Assembly (NCBI GenBank): GCA_029204225.1
Contig: CM055094.1
Coordinates: 15,502,928 to 15,566,927 of the forward strand
Source of the DNA: Diphasiastrum complanatum
Lineage: Eukaryota; Streptophyta; Lycopodiopsida; Lycopodiales; Lycopodiaceae
DNA: 64,000 bases
Direction of reading: 5' to 3'
Below are positions 56,293 to 64,000 of the stretch, piece after piece (positions within the stretch are counted from its first letter, which is position 1; the number at the start of each line of letters is the position of its first letter). The translations under genes were made by a program, and so were the position numbers. The notes beneath the pieces are model-generated. The model worked only from the letters and a program-made list of their open reading frames with translations, made no database searches and was not told where the DNA came from.

Positions 56293-57897
56293 TATTCATG
56301 AAGGATTCAATTCTTCATGTAGTTTTTGGGCTAACTCCAAATTTTGTTGAGCCTCGTATAACATCAAGTCTTCCTTTGATTTCATATAACGGCCAACTGG
56401 TAGGTTGCTGAATTCTTGAAGCTTAACAGGGAGCAATATTCCATCAAACAGCTCCTGAGTTAACTTTACATCTTCATCTGAATCACTACGAAGTGTGATT
56501 TCTTTACAATAGTGAGCTGAAAAACTTATAAAAGAACTTTTAACATAAAGATTCTGGACAAAAAACAATGTCTTTGCTACAAAAGTTCCAAACTGCCAAA
56601 ATGAATATGTACAAAATTGCTCATAACGAAGTGACTTCCTTCGGTCTTGCAGATTGTGTCGAATCTTTGCAAAATAATCAGCAAGGTTTTGCTCCCAATC
56701 CACGTAAAAACTGAAAAGTTTTGGATAGCCCATATTTACATTGATCAGCAAACCTGCATCATCAAAAGCGTCTAAATCTGCAACACCTTTTGGTTTGTAC
56801 AGTTGAAACTGCGACTTTCGCTTCCAAAATTGTCGCTTATTGTCTTCATTTTACAAAAATTGAAATTCTTTAATATAAATGTATTTGAGAGCATACATAG
56901 CAGAAGAGCCTATGTATAACTTAGCTGAACTGAAAGACGACTTGAAATTTCCCCTAACTTATGCCCCAGCAGAGACATCATTTCTTCTCAATAGATAATT
57001 GGGCTCATAACCAGAGAAAGTCGTCATTTTCCCATAGTGTCTTCTAGTCATCGAAGGCGATGCCTACTGCGCCTGGTAGCATCATGTAATCCACATGCCA
57101 TTGTAATTCAATGTTAAATACTGGCGGACACCACTTCCAAAATCGATCAGCAAATGCATTGAATCTTTCAGCACATACCTTCGCCTGGTTTCGACGTGGT
57201 CATTTCGGCTGTGTGACTGTTGTGGTAGGAACGATCAAGAGGTTGGAAAGGTCAATTGGTCTTGAAGGCAACAGCCTTCCCATCAGCATGGTTTTCTCTT
57301 GAACGCTCAACACTCCAAAATGGTCGCATAATCACGAAACATGCACTCCTACTCCAGAAAATTTTGGTGTTTGATCCACCTCAAAAAAGCCTTGTATGTA
57401 ATGATGCCAAAGCATACATGATTGTCGGCTAGCGCATCCAATAGATATCCAAAATTTTGGACTGAAATCGTTGCATCCGCATCTATCAAAAATATAACTT
57501 GATTCACGTATTTACAGAACAGCTTGAAGGTGGTATCCTTTATCATTGAGATTTTATACCCCTTCGTGGGTACAAAACAGTTGCTCAAGAAGTGGGCGGC
57601 TACATCCACTGAATCTCTGTTTGTAGAAAAAATTTTACCATCTAATGGTAATCTCAGAGCTATGCAGAACACTTCTTCAGAAGTAGTTAAAAACTTGCCT
57701 CGCACATGTACTTTGAAATCCACCTTAGATACTGTGTGGATGGAGTTCACAAACTCAGTAATGACTTCAGACAAAAGGACTGAAGGGTCCACTTTCAAAT
57801 CGCCCAACCTGCATTGATCCAAAAAGGACTAGATTGATGTCAGGCGGATTCCTGCGCGTGCTTTCTAGGTAATAGAAGAGCTCGATCCAGAAGCCAT
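56293..57897 (-). pseudogene. Unidentified decayed protein gene, about 530 codons
   Basis: ATG at 57897 (MASGSSSSIT) opens a frame that is the same, modulo 3, as the long open stretches 57822-57349 and 56751-56296. In-frame stops lie after SSIT (TAG), after GIRLTSI (TAG), after HQNFLE (TAG) and at TGA codons after it. The stretch GDLKVDPSVLLSEVITEF, VDFKVHVRGKFLTTSEEVF, LRLPLDGKIFST and FLIDADATISVQNFGYLLDAL is well preserved. The C-terminal part is acidic and helical (YEAQQNLELAQKLHEELNPS). A VRG-x-TSEEV-x-LRLP layout recalls plant transposon-associated proteins, but I would not assign a family. It is the only candidate here that is not clearly an LTR-retrotransposon relic. Confidence 0.55.
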
Positions 57898-58302
57898 TAT
57901 GTCGAATAATTGACGACAGCTCTGCAGATCGCAATAGGTCGTAAGAGATTGCTTGATCGCAAAGATTTTCAGCGCAGGAAAACAAAAAAATACAAGAAGA
58001 AAGTGTGAGGAGAAAAATAGAAAGTGACTATGATATGCAGTGGCGGTGGGGAGAGGATGATGATGTGTCATGGTGCCATGGCATCTGTCATTTCCATTAT
58101 TAAGGATGTGCAAGGCTCAGAGTTGCAAAATATGATTTGACAGATCAGTCTTACTTATGGTAAAGACCATTTGTGAAAAGAAAAAAAATAAATGAATTAA
58201 AAAACAATATTCGTTTTGATGTGTAGGCGTACACACATGAGAATAATGATGACCACGTGGCCATCATCTTTAATGGATGAATACAAAAAGTAGGTCGAGA
58301 GA
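57898..58302. other. No gene recognised
   Basis: Upstream side of the decayed frame above. AT-rich, with GTGTAGGCGTACACAC near 58221. Confidence 0.5.
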
Positions 58303-58815
58303 TTCTCGAAAGATTCTCAAAAATATGCTAGAAAGATTCTAGAAATTTTCGCGAAACCTTCTCACAAGATCCTAAAAAATAATAGAAAAACTAACAAAAG
58401 GTTTTCGAAAGAAATTTAGCAAGATTCTAGAAAAATTTCTCGAAACATTCTTGAGAAAATAAAAATATAGTAGAAAAATCACTCAAAAGAATTAAAGAAA
58501 AATGCTAGAAAATTTCTCGAAAAATTAAAGAAAGATGCTAGAAAGATTCTAGAACAATTCTCAAAATAATCCACAAACAATTAAAACATGTCTTGATTAC
58601 AAAATGGGTGTCGCAAAAAATTCTCGAAAAGCACTTTGGAAATTTCTTGAAAGATTGTGGAAGAAGTCTAGAAAAATTCTCGAAAAGTGTCGGAAATGAT
58701 GAACTCCTGCAACTTTATCGCAACACGAACACGAAGTGAAGGTCGAACGAGAACAATTTGCGAAAGTCAACGTGCCTTGACTCGAAGGACGAACAATTCG
58801 CGAATCATTCGCGAA
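58303..58815. promoter_or_regulatory. Array of twelve TTCNNGAA palindromes (heat-shock-element-like)
   Basis: TTCNNGAA starts at 58303, 58337, 58348, 58425, 58437, 58514, 58547, 58621, 58644, 58677, 58797 and 58808. Three pairs are 11-12 bases apart. TTCNNGAA is the two-unit core bound by heat-shock factors; a full element needs a third unit at the same step, which I see only in imperfect form. A TATA-like ATATAAAC lies downstream at 59084-59091. Confidence 0.7.
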
Positions 58816-59143
58816 TCGTAAACATACCTCCAAGACCGCAAACCACAAAGGGACGCAAAATGAAAAGTTACGAAAGAAACGAAAAGAACGAAAGCAAACG
58901 AAGGAAACGAAACAAACAAAGGGGAACCTTTCGCGCTGCCAGCTAGCAGCTAAATGGGCTTGGAGTGACTTCACGCCCAAGTGAAACGAGTGGCAACGAC
59001 GGAGAGTAACTGATTAGTTGATTAGCGTTAACTAGTCTTGTGATTTTTACGTTTAGCCATCTTGTGAACTCCACACTATGGAGATATAAACTATCCTTTC
59101 TGGATCTAAAAGATAGAAGAGAATAGACAGATTTTTTGTAAGA

Positions 59144-59166
59144 GACAGAGAGAGAGAGAGAGAGAG
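59144..59166. repeat. (GA)n short microsatellite
   Basis: Uninterrupted AG run of about 20 bases, downstream of the TATA-like site. Confidence 0.9.
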
Positions 59167-59203
59167 ACGTAGCGAGTAGAGCAGAAAAGAAAAATACTAG
59201 AAA

Positions 59204-59434
59204 CTAAAGTGAACATATTAGTAGTCGCATCATTTTGAAAAAAAAAAGTACCTCCTGGGCAGGATCTTCAATATACTTTACATTCACAGTGGTGCAGTCT
59301 TTCTTAGTATGTCCAGAAGTTCCACATTTCGTACACCACATTCCTGAGTTGGAAGAAGAAGCTTTTGGTCTTTTGTCTGCAACTTCAGAGATCTGCACTT
59401 TCAAATCATTAAACTTTTTATTAAGATCAACCAT
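59204..59434 (-). pseudogene. Gag scrap with CCHC zinc knuckle
   Basis: MVDLNKKFNDLKVQISEV, then WCTKCGTSGHTKKDCTTV: a perfect C-x2-C-x4-H-x4-C knuckle as in retrotransposon Gag. The frame loses sense after EDPAQE, where the DNA reads GGAG-GTACTT on the minus strand, so a former splice donor cannot be excluded. No flanking gag or pol belongs to it, and it is cut on the right by element G. Confidence 0.65.
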
Positions 59435-59452
59435 ATTACTCTTCCAAAGCTA

Positions 59453-60856
59453 TATGACGTGAGGGACGTAACTACTAAGCTACATCTACGAAGGAAATTC
59501 TTCACATTCAAAATGTCTACTGGTGATTCTCTTCAGAGTCACATTAACCAATTTAAGAATCTTTTGCAATAGATGGTCGTTGTCGGATCAGTCATAGACG
59601 ATCAAGACGCAATTATGACATTGCTTTCAAGCTTGCTCTCTACATATGAAAACTGGGTGATAATCATATCGACACACTCAAATTTAACTCTTACTAGAGT
59701 TATCACTATGTTGCTGCAAGAACACAATAGAAGAAGTCAAGACACTTTGTCTACTTCCTCCTCTCAGGCTTTTTTTGTCAACAAAGGCTTGAAGCGACAG
59801 AAGCAGAAAAGCTCCAAGAAGGCTGCAATGAATCAAAAACAAACTCAAGGTCAAGAACAATCATCGAATCCACAGTCGAAGAAGAAGATGTTTTATAGGT
59901 ATTGCAAGCGCAATAACCATGAGATCAAGGATTGCCGAATTCTCCAAGCGAAAAACGCAACCAAGCAACCTGGTCAACAAGCAAACACAGTTTCATCATC
60001 TCCCCAGGTCGAAGTGGACGAAGGCGCATTCATGGTCAAAGATCAAAGCGCATTTTTGGATGATTCATGGTTTCTGGATTCTGGAACAACTCAACATATG
60101 ACCAATCAATGTGAGATCTTCAACTCCTGCACTCCTTACAGCAAAAGGAAATTTGTTCATCTTGGTGACAATAGTACTCACACTATTAAAGGTGAAGGTA
60201 CTGTAAGATTGCGATTTCAGCATGATCAATTCAAATTACTATCAAAGGTTTTCTATGTTCCTAAACTCTCTATAAATCTGTTATCAGTGAGTAGAATTAC
60301 AGATTTAGGTCTTAAGGTAGAATTCAAATCTGATCAATGCAGCATTATTAATAGGAGTGATAAGATCCTTGCACTCGGCAAGAGGCAGGGTTACTTATAT
60401 AGATTGGCACACTGTTATTCTGAGTCTAGTCAAGCCTTGGAAACCTCTGTTCTAGTCAATAAAGCATTACTATGGCATCATCGCTTAGGACACATGAATC
60501 ATGCATCTATTTTGAACATGACCAAACAATCCATAGTCCTTGATCTCGACTATCCTTCTGGTAAGGTCGATCTCCATGTCTGTCATAACTGCATTTTTGG
60601 AAAGCAAGCTAGGTTTCCTTTTAAATCAAACCATATGCATGCAGCAAAAGATCTGTTAGATGTTGTTCATACAGATATGTGTGGACCTATGCAAACTCCT
60701 TCATTGCTAGATGCAAAGTACTTCATTACCTTTATTGACGAATTCTCCAAAAGAACAATTGTTTATTTCATTCAACAGAAATTAGAGGCTTTCATCAAAT
60801 TCAGACAATTCAAAGAGCATGATGAGAATCAAATTGGCAACGAATCAAAACATTGA
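59453..60856 (+). pseudogene. Copia element G: gag end, protease, pre-integrase and first half of integrase
   Basis: It joins at YDVRDVTTKLHL, inside Gag; everything upstream (5' LTR, leader, Gag N-terminus) is missing. A TAG at 59570-59572 is followed by the long frame VIDDQDAIMTLLSSL, with knuckle YRYCKRNNHEIKDC in which the first Cys is Tyr. Protease DSWFLDSGTTQHM and FYVPKLSINLLSVS follow, then the intact pre-integrase zinc region (WHHRLGHMNHASIL, CHNCIFGKQ) and integrase VHTDMCGPMQTPS. A frameshift near 60840 ends it. G and F are the same family and complement each other's defects. Confidence 0.92.
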
Positions 60857-62163
60857 GGTCAGATAACGGGGGAGAATACATCTTCAACAAATTCAAGGAC
60901 TACTGCCTTAACAACGGCATTGAGCAACAATAAATCACTTCATATTCGCCTCAAACAAATGGTTTTGTTGAGAGAAAGAAGATAACCTTAGTTGAATCAG
61001 CAAAGTGCATGTTATCACATGCGACACTTCCGAAGTCCTTTTGGACTGAAGTTGTTTCAACAGCAACCTATATTCAAAACAGATGTTCTACTAAAGGCCT
61101 CTCAGACAAAATACTATTTGAAGTTTGGACAAGTACCAAACCTTCTTTATCAAACTTACGAGTTTTTGGCTTTTGCACAAATACCTCGTGATCTCAGGAA
61201 GAAAGTCGACTTCCAGAGTATCAAGTGTGTTTTCATCAGCTACACTACTTCAGATCAAGCCTACAAGTTGTTCGATCCCAACGAGTCGAAGATATTCACT
61301 AGCTGGGATGTCATTTTCATCAAAGATCAGTTTCAAGACCTCAAAGGAGAGGGCAGTTCCCGTGTAGCCTACCTATCAGATTCTCCTGACGCTTTGAACT
61401 TTCCAGTTCCGCAGGCGACTATTCCCATTGAAGGTCCAAGCTCTTCTACTTCCGACGAACAACGAATGAACGGTGGATCAGAAGATAATGATGTTGCAGT
61501 TCAGCAACTACAGTATGATAGAAGCGATCAACTTCTTGAATTACCCAGAAGATCTTCAAGACCGGTATATCGATGAGTCTGCAGCCTACCTTGTTCAGGA
61601 ACCGACGTTTGTCCAAGAGGCACTCAGTCAGCCTGACTCAGTTGTTATGGTGCAGTCGGTAATGACAAACTCAATTTCCTCAATGGTTACACAGATGCGA
61701 GTTGGGCAAGAGATGTAGACACTCATAAATCTACTTCCGGATTTACATTCTTCCTCAACAATGGTCCAATTTCTTGGAACAGTCGCAAGCAATCTTCAGT
61801 AGCTCTATCTTCCACTGAATCAGAGTATATCGCAGCCTCTCAAGCTACAAAGGAAGCAATTTGGTTGAGGAACTTACTCTCAGTTATCGGTCTGAATCAA
61901 TATGCTCCGACGATATTATTTTGTGATAATCAAAGTGCCATCGCTTTATCAGCCAACCCTAGATTTCATTCCAGGAGTAAGCACATTGAACTGAAGTATC
62001 ATTTCGTCAGAAGCAAAGTCCTCAATGAAGAGATCAGATTGTAGTATTGTAGAACGCAAGATATGACAACAGATGTTTTTACTAAAGCATTAAGTTTGAA
62101 GTCACACAGAAGATTATGTGTAGAACTAAGTTTGAAGGTCAAGGCATTCAAGGATTCAGATTA
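60857..62163 (+). pseudogene. Copia element G: rest of integrase and RNase H, reverse transcriptase deleted
   Basis: RSDNGGEY (second Asp) and NGFVERKK (Glu) finish the integrase triad; a TAA lies near 60931. A C-terminal region follows (DLRKKVDFQSIKCVF, YKLFDPNESKIF). At about 61640-61650 the start of the RT (EALSQPDS) is joined to GNDKLNFLNGYTDASW, in the RNase H lead-in, so the whole RT including YVDD is missing compared with F (about 1 kb). RNase H continues with DTHKSTSGFTFFLNNGPISW, SSTESEYIAA and TDVFTKALSLKSHRR to the polypurine tract at 62162-62171. Confidence 0.9.
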
Positions 62164-62171
62164 AGGGGGAG

Positions 62172-62940
62172 TGTTGGATTATTCTCCTTCTTACCAATCG
62201 TCTAGTCGGTCTTAATCTTCATCCAATGATTATCCAGTTCTGCGGATTTTCCCGTGTGTTTACACAGTCTGCAAAATTACAAGTGTTTTTACACAGTCTG
62301 CAGAATTACACGGAGTTTACAATAGTGTCGCATTTTTTGCCTGACAGGAATCTCGTGCAAATATGCAGAGTCGCATTTTTCGTTTTTTCAAAAAGAGCCT
62401 CAAATGTTAAGAAAATGACTCTGACAAAGTGTGGGACAACCCTAAATGAGATTTAAGGGCACCTTTGGCTTTTTCGACATTTTGCGAAAAACCCAACAGT
62501 GTCGCATGTGGCTGTTTTAGTTCATTTCTGCAGAGCTACAATTTGGTTCATTTATGCAAACAGAACGTTTACGGCCAATTTCACCGTTTATCAACAATTA
62601 ATGACAAGGACCGGATGGATGCCAACGGATCACCAGCCAATTGGCGATCGCAATTGACGACCTAATTTCTTAGTATAAATAGTTGTTCATATTCATACAG
62701 ACTAATTCATTGAAAAACAGAATTATTAGAAGCGTTTGAATAGTTAGAGCTCTCTCTCGAGCCTGCGAGCTTGAACACTCTTGAGCATTCTAGCTCACTT
62801 CTTAGATAGATTGCAATTGGAGCTTAGCTAAATTGCATTATCACTTATCCAACTTTTTGGAAACAATTTTAACGTTCGATAGTTCGAACACCTTCGATAC
62901 TCTTTATAATATCGAACCCGACTGTTAGTCATTCTCGTGT
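62172..62940 (+). repeat. 3' LTR of G (right end uncertain)
   Basis: TGTTGGATTATTCTCC follows the polypurine tract. The LTR matches the reverse complement of the F LTR to about 62810, including TATAAATAG at 62674-62682, then diverges. Near 62254-62310 a GTGTTT-ACACAGTCTGCA-AATTACA unit occurs twice in tandem. Confidence 0.75.
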
Positions 62941-62944
62941 ATTT

Positions 62945-63490
62945 TTGCAGACTGTGTAAAAACATGAGTAAAACTGCAAAACTGGACAGATGAATGGATG
63001 TAGATTAAAGATCGATTATTTTGATAAATCCAACACTCTCCTTCAATTTGAATCCATGAATGCCTTGACCTTCAAATTTAGTTCTGCACAAAACCTCTTG
63101 TGTACATCCAAGCTCAGTGCCTTCGTAAAATTATATGTTTTTATGTCTTCGTTCGACAATACGCCAACCTTACCTCTTTGTTGAAAATTTTAGTTCTGAA
63201 ATTGTGTTACCTGATTTCAATGTGCTTACTCCTGGAATGAAACTTGGGGTTGGTCGATAGAGCAATAGCACTTTGGTTATCACAATAAACAGTTGTCATA
63301 GCATTTTGCTTCAAACAAACGTCCGATAGTAAGTTCTGTAACCATACTACTTCCTTTGTCACTTGAGAGGTAGCGATATACTCTGATTATGTAGACGATA
63401 TAGGTATTGAGGTTTGCTTGCGACTGTTCTAAGAAATTGGACCACCATTGAGGTTTGCTTGCGACTGTTCTAAGAAATTGGACCACCATG
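62945..63490 (-). pseudogene. Copia fragment H: LTR end, polypurine tract and RNase H tail
   Basis: Minus-strand copy of the same family: the first 88 bp of an LTR (62945-63032), a polypurine tract (AATTGAAGGAGAG) and the end of RNase H (CDNQSAIALSTNPKFHSRSKHIE, SQVTKEVVWLQNLLSD). It stops at 63490, after a tandem duplication of about 40 bp (63409-63490) covering ISNSRKQTS-type sequence. Its LTR meets the LTR of G head to head. Confidence 0.82.
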
Positions 63491-64000
63491 AGTCAAGTGG
63501 GTCTAGTCATTAATTAAATTTTAGTTCAATATCACGCAATTTTTTCAATATTAGTAGAGAAGCATACATCAAAATCTTTAAATTTTTCAAAGAGCCATTT
63601 GGACAAGTGTGCATTAAAAAGTATTCAATTCCTTGATGATTTCACATTTTGCCATATGATTCAACAAGTAATACATATGTGAATTTTAATAAATTACTAA
63701 GCTCTATAGTACAATTGTATAGCATCACAAACAATAGTCGGGTTTTGCCAGCCTTGGGGCCCTTTTGAAATTGCTTTCTAATTTATTGTTAAAGCACACT
63801 CCTGGCAACTATTATCTCTACCATAGAAAATATGTATCTTCATCTCTTCATTAAGCACTAGATAATCAAGCTTTTCAAATAATGGGAGTTTGTCCCTTGT
63901 TTGTACATTCATCACATTGATCTGATATGCAAAAGATGGAGACATTAAGCACAATAAAAACTTGTTAAATCTTTACTTTGAATTTGTTTTCTCAACAACA
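63491..64000. other. No gene recognised
   Basis: AT-rich, no coding signal or repeat that I can relate to the rest. Confidence 0.5.

Overview
This window looks like nuclear DNA from a land plant and is made almost entirely of retrotransposons. The evidence is plant-type LTR elements of both the Ty1/copia and Ty3/gypsy kinds, primer-binding sites complementary to initiator tRNA-Met (TGGTATCAGAGC) or of the TGGCGCCGTTG type, 5-bp target-site duplications (TSDs), and many degenerate reading frames. I found no convincing host gene, tRNA, rRNA or CRISPR array. The density of nested insertions suggests a large, repeat-rich genome (fern, lycophyte, gymnosperm or large-genome angiosperm), but the sequence does not let me name the lineage.

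Layout. 1-2330: the 3' end of a copia element (RT-RNase H, polypurine tract, LTR start) and a second copia scrap. 2331-5519: no recognisable gene; one GC-rich patch with a 31-base C run. 5525-29338: a nest of non-autonomous LTR elements. 29344-31248: no gene. 31249-31782: decayed gypsy gag. 31885-37815: a nearly complete but dead copia element on the minus strand (F). 37816-41206: unknown remnants, a hairpin array and a (GA)54 tract. 41207-44030: the 5' half of a gypsy element (L). 44040-48840: degraded repeats and a gag relic. 48872-50822: gypsy RT tail, RNase H and integrase (K). 50823-52642: 5' end of a minus-strand gypsy element (J). 53015-55107: copia integrase tail to RNase H on the minus strand (I). 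56293-57897: an unidentified decayed reading frame. 58303-58815: an array of heat-shock-element-like palindromes. 59204-59434: a zinc-knuckle gag scrap. 59453-63490: two copia copies meeting at their LTRs (G and H).

The nest. Two LTR families with different LTRs are interleaved. Family 1 (LTR about 1.2 kb) has no credible coding capacity. Family 2 (LTR about 0.9 kb) encodes Gag and a retropepsin but shows no reverse transcriptase or integrase. Both carry nearly the same roughly 0.53-kb leader next to the primer-binding site. Reading TG...CA ends and TSDs gives an order of events: E (family 1, oldest, 5525-29338) was invaded in its 3' LTR by A (family 2, 6033-10799, TSD CAACM) and by D (family 1, 11181-25549, TSD CCTCA). 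D received S (family 1 solo LTR, 13821-15037, TSD TTGCG) and B (family 2, 15341-23961). B's leader was then split by C (family 1, 17012-22139, TSD CCGAC), giving E>D>B>C.

Working model (inference). Family 2 supplies Gag-protease, family 1 is a passenger packaged through the shared leader, and an unseen autonomous element supplies reverse transcriptase and integrase. The leader carries a repeated potential hairpin (GTGCT...AGCAC) that could be the shared packaging or dimerisation signal. In C it is amplified into a 120/111-bp higher-order tandem array.
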